A DNA stretch of 64,000 nucleotides from the NCBI RefSeq assembly GCF_009649955.1, contig NZ_CP045875.1:1097501-1161500 (forward strand), given 5' to 3'. A model generated the notes under the pieces. It was not told the DNA's origin, searched no databases, and worked only from the letters and a program-made list of their open reading frames with translations. The DNA comes from Heliorestis convoluta. GTDB taxonomy: Bacteria > Bacillota > Desulfitobacteriia > Heliobacteriales > Heliobacteriaceae. The position numbers and the translations under genes are program-made. This document shows positions 55,668 through 63,042 of the stretch, one piece after another; positions within the stretch are counted from its first letter, which is position 1; each line of letters opens with the position of its first letter.

Positions 55668-56673
55668 TCAGAGCAAAAGATATCTCATCACCGGAGCAGC
55701 AGGGTTCATCGGATATTTCCTATCGAAAAAACTCCTAGAACAGGGCTGCCAAGTAATCGGCCTTGACAATATGAATGATTACTATGATGTAACCCTCAAA
55801 GAAGCACGCTTAGAGCAACTCAAACCCTATAAAAACTTCACCTTCATCAAAGCCGACATTGCTGACAAAGCCATCATCACCCATCTTTTTGAAACGCACA
55901 AACCCCAAATCGTCGTAAACCTAGCCGCCCAAGCCGGTGTCCGCTATTCAATCGAAAATCCCGATACCTACATTCAAAGCAACATCATCGGCTTTTTCAA
56001 CATCTTAGAAGCTTGCCGCCATCACTCCGTAGAACACCTCGTCTACGCCTCCTCCAGCTCTGTCTACGGAGCCAATAAAAAAGTGCCATTTGAAGAGACA
56101 GACTTTGTAGACAACCCCGTATCTCTCTACGCATCAACCAAAAAATCCAATGAACTCATGGCCCATACCTACAGCCACCTCTACAAAATCCCCGCCACAG
56201 GCCTTCGTTTCTTCACCGTCTACGGCCCCTTAGGCCGACCCGACATGGCCTACTTCGGCTTTACCAACAAATACTTTGCCGGAGAGCCCATTCAGATTTT
56301 CAACAACGGCGACTTTGAAAACGACCTCTACCGCGACTTTACTTATATCGATGACATCGTAATCGGCATCGAGCGCTTGATCAGCAAACCACCTACAGAC
56401 TCTGTACCACATAAAGTCTATAACATCGGCAACAACAATCCAGAGAAGCTAATGGTCTTTATCGATACGCTAGAAAGATCCTTAAGCAAAGCCACAGGAC
56501 GGAAGGTAGAATTCGATAAAGCTTTCGAACCCATCAAACCTGGCGATGTACCAGCCACCTACGCTTCAACCGATCTATTACATGAAGCCGTAGGATTTAA
56601 GCCGCAGACTTCTATTGAGGAAGGCCTGCAGAAGTTTGCCGATTGGTATGTGGAGTATTATAGGGTGAAGTAA
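55648..56673 (+). CDS. UDP-glucuronate 4-epimerase-like SDR
   Basis: TTG at 55648 is used as start, ten bases after AAGGAG. The 341-residue protein has YLITGAAGFIGYFLSKKLL (GxxGxxG), AQAGVRYSIENPDTYIQSN, VYASSSSVYG and LYASTKKSNELMAH (YxxxK), plus RFFTVYGPLGRPDMAYF, the hallmarks of CapI/LpsL-type UDP-GlcA epimerases. It makes UDP-galacturonate from the product of the upstream dehydrogenase. Codons match the upstream gene. Confidence 0.93.
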   Translation: MTYKLLDQSKRYLITGAAGFIGYFLSKKLLEQGCQVIGLDNMNDYYDVTLKEARLEQLKPYKNFTFIKADIADKAIITHLFETHKPQIVVNLAAQAGVRYSIENPDTYIQSNIIGFFNILEACRHHSVEHLVYASSSSVYGANKKVPFEETDFVDNPVSLYASTKKSNELMAHTYSHLYKIPATGLRFFTVYGPLGRPDMAYFGFTNKYFAGEPIQIFNNGDFENDLYRDFTYIDDIVIGIERLISKPPTDSVPHKVYNIGNNNPEKLMVFIDTLERSLSKATGRKVEFDKAFEPIKPGDVPATYASTDLLHEAVGFKPQTSIEEGLQKFADWYVEYYRVK

Positions 56674-56773
56674 AGAATTAATTAATTGTTCGGTGAAGCT
56701 AAGAATTCAGGAGTCCTCTAATAAGGGGGCTCCTCAAGATTTTAGGAAGGAACTGAAAGTAAGGAGGATAGGC

Positions 56774-57223
56774 ATGAATATATGCGAAGCAATAAAGGAT
56801 TTAATTGAAAAAAATTTTTCTAAATCCTTTGCCTGCAATCAGTTTTTTTATGAAGACGAATGTAATGACTATTCAATGTTGAAAGCATATAAAGAAGAAA
56901 CGGGTATATATCATTTTTATGAAATTGAAAATAATGGAGAAGGAGGAACTAAGAAATCACTATACATTGGGGTATCATATGAAAAAAGCCATGGCTTAAA
57001 AAAAAGAGTAACACAAAACTTCACAGCAGGTAATACAGGAGGAACATTCCGAAATAACCTCGCTGCATATAAGTTTAAGAATGATCAGATTCAAGCGATT
57101 AAATATATAAAAAAACATGTGTTTTTAGAATTATTACCGACAAAATCTAATGAAGCCAAAAAACTTGAAGAAATTGCAATTGCTATTTATGAGCCGCAGT
57201 ATAATTTGAAAACATATACTTAG
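56774..57223 (+). CDS. GIY-YIG-like domain protein
   Basis: ATG at 56774 follows AAGGAGG; the open frame extends further upstream without a ribosome site. About 149 residues. It has IYHFYEIENNGEGG then KKSLYIGVSYEKSHGLKKRV (YIG motif with Arg two turns later), TFRNNLAAYKF and an end EEIAIAIYEPQYNLK (Glu and P-x-YN), the order of elements in GIY-YIG nucleases, although the first GIY is YHFYEI. It may be an accessory nuclease-like protein; activity is uncertain because the motif is degenerate. It is A+T-rich and likely acquired separately. Confidence 0.6.
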   Translation: MNICEAIKDLIEKNFSKSFACNQFFYEDECNDYSMLKAYKEETGIYHFYEIENNGEGGTKKSLYIGVSYEKSHGLKKRVTQNFTAGNTGGTFRNNLAAYKFKNDQIQAIKYIKKHVFLELLPTKSNEAKKLEEIAIAIYEPQYNLKTYT

Positions 57224-57490
57224 TGTCCCTTGTGGATTGACATAGCCTAACAGCCTGCCAGGATAGTCTCTACCAACAAGGACTGTGCCCCGCTATGCGA
57301 TCAATTATAAACATTCTAACGAAACAAAGGCAATCGATCACAAACCGAACAAAGCAAAGCCTTAGCAAAACCCGAGTAGAAACACAATCGAAGCTCTCAG
57401 GTTTTTGCATTCTCAAGTCAACCCCACCAACAAAACCCATGTACGGACTGGGAAAAGCCACGTGATGGGAGAGGTACTTTCATTTCCAAG
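57224..57490 (+). other. Intergenic region left of the IS66 element
   Basis: No gene is recognised. The stretch near 57224-57290 (CTTGTGGATTGACATAGCC and following) looks like the end of an insertion sequence, but no transposase is left to confirm it. The last eight bases before 57491 are the IS66 target duplication. Confidence 0.4.
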
Positions 57491-57544
57491 GTAAGCGTAA
57501 AAAGAACCCCACCTTGAAGACAAGATGGAGTTCCGGTTAAACTT

Positions 57545-59116
57545 TTATTTAGTTACTCGGCAAAGTTCGGGTAGGGTTTCAGACCAGGGAAGTAGCTGAT
57601 CCAGCGCCTGCACATCTTTAGTATCTACATTGGGAAGTATCTCAAAGAGATAGTTTAGATACGTAAAAGGATTCAGGCCATTTTCCTTGGCTGTTTCGAC
57701 AATGCTATATACAATCGCACTAGCTTGGGCACCGCGAGGAGTATTGGAGAATAAGAAATTTTTTCTTCCTAAAACGAAGGATTTTATGGTTCGCTCACTG
57801 CGATTGTTATCTAATTCCAAGCGACCGTCTAACATAAATCCAATGAGTTTATCCCATTGATTCAAACAATAGTTAATGGCTTGACCAAGTGCGCTTTTTG
57901 GGAGTACATTGGGGCTTTGTTTATGAAGCCATGCCAAAAAAGCATCCAGCACTGGCTGGCTGCGTTTTAGTCGCTCTTCATAGCGTTCTTCATTAGTCAA
58001 ATCTTTTAATTGCTGTTCAATGGCAAAGAGTTGGTTGCAATACTCTAGGCCTTCGTCGGCAACGGTCTTGCCGGAACGCTTCTTCTTATCAGGCAACACC
58101 TTAAGAGCCTCGGTGAATTTCCGCCTAGAATGAGCCCAACAGCAAGCTAGGGTAACGCCTTCAACTTTATGATAGCCCGAATAGCCATCGACAGTTAAAA
58201 AGCCCTTGAATCCCGAAAGGAACTGACGGGGATGCTCACCGGCTCTTGTTTGTTGGTAGTCATAAAGCACGATCGGAGGACCTTCGCGACCAGTGCGGTA
58301 CAACCACATATATGAAGTAGTCTGCGCCTCTCGACCTGGTTCATGGAGCACTTGAAGACTCGTCTCGTCAGCGCAAAGTACTTCTTGTAGTAGCAAGTAG
58401 TGATGCATCCGAGTGTAAAGCAAGCTCAGCCATTGATGTGCTCCGTAGAGAATCCAGTTGGCCATATTTTGGCGAGACAAGTTAACGCCAAGGTGCGCAA
58501 AATGCTGTTCCTGACGATAAAGAGGCATGCCATTTACATATTTTTGCGTCATCAAATAAGCCATAGCCGATGGAGAAACCAGGCTTTTTTTAAGCACTGG
58601 CGCAGGCATGGGAGCTGTAACAATGGGCGTATGGATCTCTTCTTGCTCACAACGACGGCAAGAGTAAACATAGCGGACGTGCTTAACAACTTTGACTTGA
58701 GCAGGAATAATCTTAAGCTCTTGCCTTTCCTCAGTGCTCATCTCGTGTAATGAACCACCGCAACAGGAACAAACCTGCTCCTCTTCGGATAGACGATATT
58801 CAATCGTTTCCACAGGCAGGTTTTCTAATGTAACTTCACGGGAACGACGTTTTTTACGGCGCTCGTAAGTGATCTTTTCTATTGTAGGCTCTGCCAAAGG
58901 GGCAAGAGCTTCTGCTTCTACTTCATTGAAGAGAGAGATCTGCTGTTGCTCTGAATCAGTACGTTCGCTAGAAGAGCCAAATTGGCGATGGCGACTTAGT
59001 TTTAACTGTTCCTTAAACCAGTTCAATTCAGCCATCAACTGAGCATTTTGGCTTTCTAGTTGCTCACAGCGTTTTATCAAATCTTCAACATCAGTTGTAT
59101 TCTTTACATTACTCAT
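57545..59116 (-). CDS. tnpC: IS66 transposase (TnpC)
   Basis: A 523-residue DDE transposase. The N-terminal leucine-zipper-like region is followed by HRQFGSSSERTD, a Cys-rich zinc finger (CSCCGG ... YSCRRCEQ), and the catalytic core with ADETSLQVL, TVDGYSGYHKV and LDNNRSERTIKSF supplying D, D and E. The C-terminus has GLNPFTYLNYLFEILPN, the conserved IS66 end. Full length and intact. Confidence 0.97.
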   Translation of the reverse strand: MSNVKNTTDVEDLIKRCEQLESQNAQLMAELNWFKEQLKLSRHRQFGSSSERTDSEQQQISLFNEVEAEALAPLAEPTIEKITYERRKKRRSREVTLENLPVETIEYRLSEEEQVCSCCGGSLHEMSTEERQELKIIPAQVKVVKHVRYVYSCRRCEQEEIHTPIVTAPMPAPVLKKSLVSPSAMAYLMTQKYVNGMPLYRQEQHFAHLGVNLSRQNMANWILYGAHQWLSLLYTRMHHYLLLQEVLCADETSLQVLHEPGREAQTTSYMWLYRTGREGPPIVLYDYQQTRAGEHPRQFLSGFKGFLTVDGYSGYHKVEGVTLACCWAHSRRKFTEALKVLPDKKKRSGKTVADEGLEYCNQLFAIEQQLKDLTNEERYEERLKRSQPVLDAFLAWLHKQSPNVLPKSALGQAINYCLNQWDKLIGFMLDGRLELDNNRSERTIKSFVLGRKNFLFSNTPRGAQASAIVYSIVETAKENGLNPFTYLNYLFEILPNVDTKDVQALDQLLPWSETLPELCRVTK

Positions 59117-59179
59117 ACATTATCAATTCGACAAATTCCACCAATATCCTTTTAAAGGGGTGAAAGATTGGAGGAAGAT

Positions 59180-59536
59180 TTAGATGATAGTACGGGCTGT
59201 TACTTCTTGATGGGCTTGTTTTTGCTCAATGGCTAGGCCATCGAGCAACCATCGTAGCTCGCGACGACTAACCTTTACTGGAGTAGCACGACCTTCAGAT
59301 GGCCATTGAAACTTTCCCCGTTCTAAACGTCTATAATATAGCCAGAAACCGTTTCTATCCCAGTGGAGAATCTTGAGTTTATCACGTTGGCGATTGCAGA
59401 AAACAAAGAGACAAGGCGAGAAAGGGTCTAGCTCAAAGACTTCTTTGACAATTACAGCTAGACCATCAATTGACTTTCGGAGGTCTGTATTGCCCAAAGC
59501 CAAATAAACCCTTTCTACAGCAGCCTCATTTAACAT
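59180..59536 (-). CDS. tnpB: IS66 accessory protein TnpB
   Basis: A 118-residue protein with VYLALGNTDLRKSIDGLAVIV and LFVFCNRQRDKLKILHWDRNGFWLYYRRLE, the IS66 Orf2 signature. Required together with TnpA for IS66 transposition. ATG at 59536 overlaps the tnpA stop. This is not the RNA-guided TnpB of IS200/IS605. Confidence 0.96.
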   Translation of the reverse strand: MLNEAAVERVYLALGNTDLRKSIDGLAVIVKEVFELDPFSPCLFVFCNRQRDKLKILHWDRNGFWLYYRRLERGKFQWPSEGRATPVKVSRRELRWLLDGLAIEQKQAHQEVTARTII

Positions 59537-59852
59537 AGTGTCTTCAGCGTCCTAACAACTTGTGTTAAAAGAGCTGGGTCAAAGCCTGGCTTTACTTCGA
59601 TGACAGCTTGTCCCACACGAATAACCAAAGGGCTTGCCAAGCTATCTCGTTCTGACGTTTCACCTACTTCTACAGACAACCATGAAGCATTGCCGGAGCT
59701 TGTTTTCTTTCCTCGGTTTTCCGAAGCCAGTACCGTAATTGATGGGTTTTGACATCGTTGGCTGCACACCACTTTGGGACGCTAAGGCCACTCTCCTTGA
59801 AGGCAGCCAATCGTTCTGCCCATTCTAATCGCAGTTCTTCTTTGGTCATCAT
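59530..59852 (-). pseudogene. tnpA: IS66 accessory protein TnpA, frameshifted
   Basis: The first frame begins at 59852 with MTKEELRLEWAERLAAFKESG and a helix-turn-helix-like SVPKWCAANDVKTHQLRYWLRK. It stops early; the last part (SPLVIRVGQAVIEVKPGFDPALLTQVV) lies in another frame. Adding one base, for example in the four-base run at 59703-59706, gives a 107-residue TnpA of normal size. If the shift is real, the element may not move by itself unless slippage restores TnpA. Confidence 0.85.
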
Positions 59853-59966
59853 AGAAAAATCCCCCCAGATTCATATCCTTTTGGGAGGATTATCGCACAA
59901 GTTTAATCGCGTTTCTATGTGGGCATCGATTGACGCTTACTTTCCAAGCAGATATTCTTGGTCAAT

Positions 59967-60005
59967 AAAAACCTCGATCATCAATTATGAGATCGAGGTT
60001 TTTAT
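59967..60005 (+). terminator. Bidirectional terminator between IS66 and a small hydrophobic gene
   Basis: AAAAACCTCGATC and GATCGAGGTTTTT form a 13-bp stem with loop ATCAATTATGA; T-runs are present in both orientations. It could end the small toxin-like transcript on the minus strand and an antisense RNA on the plus strand. Confidence 0.85.
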
Positions 60006-60085
60006 ATTATTTTTAAGGAACAGTGCTATATGTTATATTCTATTTTGCCCTAAGAGGATGACTTAGTCACCCTCCCCCAGTGGGG

Positions 60086-60151
60086 CTAACGACCACATAT
60101 TACTATAATAATAATGGCCAGTATAGCTAGCGCAAAATCAAGATTTAACAT
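60086..60151 (-). CDS. Possible type I toxin (holin-like small hydrophobic peptide)
   Basis: The 21-residue peptide MLNLDFALAILAIIIIVICGR is one membrane helix. A strong GGGAGGAGG lies about 11 bases before ATG at 60151. It is followed by a GC-rich hairpin (TAGCCCCAC / TGGGGGAGGG) and then the terminator at 59967-60005. This layout recalls the holin-like toxins of type I toxin-antitoxin systems in Bacillota, with an antisense RNA expected on the plus strand. No antisense promoter was located with confidence. The IS66 element sits about 145 bp downstream. Confidence 0.5.
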   Translation of the reverse strand: MLNLDFALAILAIIIIVICGR

Positions 60152-60317
60152 GGTACACTGTTCCTCCTCCCATTTTTAGTTTTCAAAGAATCATAGATTC
60201 TTAGTAGATAGTATTACGATAGCTCTGTTACTTTTATGCCTAATTGGATCAAAAAAAGATAGGTTGAGTAGAATGAAAAATCATACCAAGACAGGCATTG
60301 ATCCAACTAACAACAAG

Positions 60318-60722
60318 CTAAAAAGGCAAATCATTAATAATGCGACTGGGCTTCTTCAACTTACTTGCGCCCTTTTTATTTCTCTTATCTATTAGCTTCA
60401 AATCGGCTAGAAAATTGTTATCCTCTTTTTTCACTTCCTGCCATGGTTTGAGAAAGACGGAATTAGAGAAATAGGTGGGCTTACCGCAGATCTCGCAGAA
60501 CCTTGCGTCGCCGGGGTTACTATGATAAACAGTATCTACGATATCCCCGTAATTATCGTATACCGGATCGCCTTCGCATTCATTCAATAACTTCGTTCCG
60601 CAAATCTTACAATAATGAGCCTGGGTTGAAAAATCATTGTTTTCGCACAGAGGACAGATAGTAACACGCATGTTTTCATCCATTGGAAAACCGTCATTAT
60701 ATTTCATCATAGTTGATGGCAC
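60318..60722 (-). CDS. Zinc-ribbon protein, paralogue of the ImmA C-terminus
   Basis: A 134-residue protein with two Cys-pair modules: CPLCENNDFSTQAHYCKICG and, further on, ARFCEICGKPTYF, followed by VFLKPWQEVKK. The order and spacing match the C-terminal part of the neighbouring ImmA-type protein (CPRCGNEVFSDEARYCKICG, ARYCKECGSKTAFYKQGFLKSW). It is probably a stand-alone version of that sensor/adaptor region and may compete for the same partner. No catalytic domain. A second start at 60710 is possible. Confidence 0.7.
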   Translation of the reverse strand: MPSTMMKYNDGFPMDENMRVTICPLCENNDFSTQAHYCKICGTKLLNECEGDPVYDNYGDIVDTVYHSNPGDARFCEICGKPTYFSNSVFLKPWQEVKKEDNNFLADLKLIDKRNKKGASKLKKPSRIINDLPF

Positions 60723-60783
60723 CCCATTTCAATTAACCACCACAAAAAAGAAGTGGATATTATCAGAAAAACGCTACAATAAA

Positions 60784-61866
60784 TTACTTAGCTTTACTTT
60801 TAAGAAAACCTGAGCGGCTTTCAGCCACTTTGCCAAATTGATTCAACTGATCCGTAGATTTATAATATTGGCCCTTACCAACATCAACAGTGCCATTCCA
60901 ACTTTTCAAAAAACCTTGCTTGTAAAATGCTGTTTTAGAACCGCATTCTTTACAATAACGGGCGTTACCGTCGTTAATCGGATGACTTATAAGGTCCTTA
61001 ATGAAGGGAACTGGCATCGAGCGGCCAAGACAATAATTAACAACTAAGGCACCACAAATCTTGCAATATCTAGCTTCATCAGAGAAAACTTCATTGCCAC
61101 ATCTAGGACATTCTACAGCCCGTCCATCTTGATCGACAGTGACACCATCGTAGTATACTCGGTCACAGCTCTTTTCGAATATAGCTGCTTCTTCGCCACA
61201 TATTTTGCAGTAACCGTTAGAATCAATTTCTGCGTTGTTACAGGTAAGGCAATAATGACCATATAAGATGGAATAAGTATCGAAATAGTTATGATATTTA
61301 TCTTCTATCATAGCCTTATCATCATAATAAAGATTGCGTCTAGTAACAGCAGCCTTATAGGACACTTCAAATGCTTCCATGATATCGTTTGCAGATCTTG
61401 GTTTTTTAATATCTGTGATGCGCTGTACAAGAGGAATGGGAGCAAGAAGGTTACGAGCAAAACAGTTCGCTTCATTTTCAAATTTTCTATATTTGCTAGC
61501 CGATATGTTTCTTCTGATCAAAATATCTGTATTAGCATCTTGATGGTGCCCTAAAAAAATATGGCCCAGTTCATGGGCAATTGTAAACCGTTCTAAGCCT
61601 CTGTTATTTTTCGTATCGTTGTAAAAGATTACGTATCTTTCTGTTTTTTTATCGTAAACACAAGCACCAAGCTCACTGTCAAATTGGTCGCATATTTCAA
61701 CTATGCTCATATCGTTTTTCGTAGAAAAATCACTATACGAGAACAAGCGAATGGTCCTTTTCAGAGCATCTAAAATAATATCTAGGTCAATAGGCGTTTG
61801 ATTAATGCTGTAATCTTTTAGTGTCTCGGCACTTTCGATTACAGCATTTTTATAATTTGCTATCAT
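60784..61866 (-). CDS. ImmA/IrrE-type metalloprotease with C-terminal zinc ribbons
   Basis: The N-terminal domain (about 1-150) has FTIAHELGHIFLGHH with the HExxH zinc motif and EANCFARNLLAPIPL, as in ImmA/IrrE anti-repressor proteases. The C-terminal part (about 195-345) has several Cys pairs (CLTCNNAEIDSNGYCKICG, CPRCGNEVFSDEARYCKICG, YCKECG), predicted zinc ribbons not usual for ImmA. Its ATG overlaps the repressor gene by 4 bp. In related systems ImmA cleaves the XRE repressor after a signal; here the ribbons could sense that signal or bind a partner. Confidence 0.88.
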   Translation of the reverse strand: MIANYKNAVIESAETLKDYSINQTPIDLDIILDALKRTIRLFSYSDFSTKNDMSIVEICDQFDSELGACVYDKKTERYVIFYNDTKNNRGLERFTIAHELGHIFLGHHQDANTDILIRRNISASKYRKFENEANCFARNLLAPIPLVQRITDIKKPRSANDIMEAFEVSYKAAVTRRNLYYDDKAMIEDKYHNYFDTYSILYGHYCLTCNNAEIDSNGYCKICGEEAAIFEKSCDRVYYDGVTVDQDGRAVECPRCGNEVFSDEARYCKICGALVVNYCLGRSMPVPFIKDLISHPINDGNARYCKECGSKTAFYKQGFLKSWNGTVDVGKGQYYKSTDQLNQFGKVAESRSGFLKSKAK

Positions 61867-62228
61867 TCAGCATTTTTATCCTCCTCAAATAAATCATCAA
61901 AAGAAGCTTTTAAGATATTTAACATCTTCTGCTTTTGTTCAGGATTCATCTTTTTGGCCGCCCTTTGTATAACACGAATTTCAGGTTCATCATCAATTGA
62001 TTTATTCAGTGCTAGCAAAAAATTATAATCAAGGTTCAGCCTATTGGCTAAGGCTCTTAAAGTAGCATTGTCTGGGGAGATACCGTCATCTTTTTCAATT
62101 CTAGATATAGTAGAGTGACTAATTTGTATGTCTTTGGCTAGCTCTCGCTGGCTTAGGCCTGTTGCTTGTCTTTTTTGTGCGATATAAGTTCCTAAAGTTA
62201 TTGCTTCGTTTGAAAAATTATCAGACAT
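61863..62228 (-). CDS. XRE-family repressor
   Basis: A 121-residue protein with an N-terminal helix-turn-helix (TGLSQRELAKDIQISHSTISRIEKDDG, about residues 19-45) and an acidic C-terminal tail. It is probably the prophage immunity repressor and the target of the coupled ImmA-type protease. GGAGG precedes ATG at 62228. It faces a Cro-like gene across a 154-bp control region. Confidence 0.9.
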   Translation of the reverse strand: MSDNFSNEAITLGTYIAQKRQATGLSQRELAKDIQISHSTISRIEKDDGISPDNATLRALANRLNLDYNFLLALNKSIDDEPEIRVIQRAAKKMNPEQKQKMLNILKASFDDLFEEDKNAE

Positions 62229-62251
62229 AATAGCACCTCCTTCACAGTGCT

Positions 62252-62280
62252 ATTGTAACACAAGTGTAACACCGATGCAA
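62252..62280 (-). promoter_or_regulatory. Repressor promoter with embedded operator
   Basis: On the minus strand TTGCAT (62280-62275), a 17-base spacer and TACAAT (62257-62252). The spacer and -10 contain GTTACACTTGTGTTAC, a near-palindrome likely bound by the repressor itself. Confidence 0.7.
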
Positions 62281-62307
62281 CAATGACGGAAAGTGTCAGA
62301 TAAAGTG

Positions 62308-62337
62308 TTGATTAAAAGCAACGTGTCGTGATATAGT
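62308..62337 (+). promoter_or_regulatory. Early promoter of the Cro-like gene
   Basis: TTGATT (62308-62313), an 18-base spacer and TATAGT (62332-62337). Two direct repeats AGTGTCAnATnAA flank it (about 62292 and 62340) and may be operator half-sites. Confidence 0.6.
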
Positions 62338-62382
62338 CTTAGTGTCACATCAAATCAACATCCAAGGAAGGAGAAAAAAGCT

Positions 62383-62628
62383 TTGAAAGCACCGTCTAAC
62401 AACATTCGATTAAACTTGTCCAACTTTTTGCAACTACAAGGCGAACTAACGGAAGTAGAAATGGCCAAGAAGTTAAAGGTTAGCCGCTCGCAACTATGGA
62501 GGATCAAAAAGAAAAACAGCGCAGTTGGTCAAGAGTTCATTGTCAAATTCAAAAAAGCATACCCGAAAGAGCCTTTTGAGGCATATTTTTTTGTTGAAAG
62601 TGTTGAATTAAATCAACATGTTGAATAA
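62383..62628 (+). CDS. Small Cro-like helix-turn-helix protein
   Basis: An 81-residue protein starting with TTG at 62383 after AAGGAAGGAG. It has LTEVEMAKKLKVSRSQLWRIKKKN, a helix-turn-helix, and a C-terminal helix. It is divergent from the XRE repressor, the usual Cro position, and probably controls the switch to early genes. Ten bases separate it from the next open frame start. Confidence 0.8.
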   Translation: MKAPSNNIRLNLSNFLQLQGELTEVEMAKKLKVSRSQLWRIKKKNSAVGQEFIVKFKKAYPKEPFEAYFFVESVELNQHVE

Positions 62629-62658
62629 GAGTTACAAATGATTGGTGAGGTGCAGAAA

Positions 62659-63042
62659 GTGAATATCAAAGTAGAAGTAAGCCTGAAAGCCCCTGACTTG
62701 GTTGAGTCAATTGAGCGCTTGATTAGGGTTCTTCCTTATTCTTCGATTATAAATGAAGAAAAAGAAAAGCCCGCAGAGCAAGGGGTAACAGAACCGAAAC
62801 AACAAGAGCAGCCAAAGCCATCATCTAAGAATAAGCAACAAGCAAAAGAAGTGGCAAATGTAAAAGAAGGACAAGCCCCCGAGGTCACATTGGAACAAGT
62901 CCGGTCAAAACTGGCCGCTCTGTCGCAAGAAGGGAAGCAAGCGGAAGTGAAAGCTCTCATCACAGAGTTTAACGCTAAAAAACTTAGTGATATTCCCCGA
63001 GAAAGATATGCCGAATTGCTAGAGCGGGCGGGGGGATTGTAG
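62659..63042 (+). CDS. Phage early protein, unknown
   Basis: GTG at 62659 follows GAGGTG by six bases; ATG at 62638 is an alternative. About 127 residues: a short N-terminal beta-like part (VNIKVEVSLKAPDLVESIERLIRVL), a Lys/Glu/Gln-rich linker and a C-terminal domain (VTLEQVRSKLAALSQEGKQAEV) that resembles the short helical domain of phage rRNA/DNA-binding or Ssb-like accessory proteins. It is directly followed by the DUF2800 gene. Function unknown. Confidence 0.65.
   Translation: MNIKVEVSLKAPDLVESIERLIRVLPYSSIINEEKEKPAEQGVTEPKQQEQPKPSSKNKQQAKEVANVKEGQAPEVTLEQVRSKLAALSQEGKQAEVKALITEFNAKKLSDIPRERYAELLERAGGL

Larger units (their letters stand above)
57491..59940 (-). mobile_element. Complete IS66-family insertion sequence
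   Basis: The element is 2450 bp with the ends GTAAGCGT at 57491 and, inverted, ACGCTTAC at 59940. The flanks carry a perfect 8-bp target duplication TTTCCAAG (57483-57490 and 59941-59948), the size typical of IS66. Genes on the minus strand are in the order tnpA, tnpB, tnpC. The identical duplication implies a recent insertion. tnpA has a frameshift. Confidence 0.95.

Noticed and set aside
57224-57480. Possible end of an IS110-type element
   Set aside because: Only a vague resemblance by eye, no transposase fragment and no terminal feature that can be verified.
59180-59536. RNA-guided TnpB nuclease
   Set aside because: The gene named tnpB here is the IS66 accessory protein, with IS66 Orf2 motifs and 118 residues, unrelated to the IS200/IS605 nuclease.
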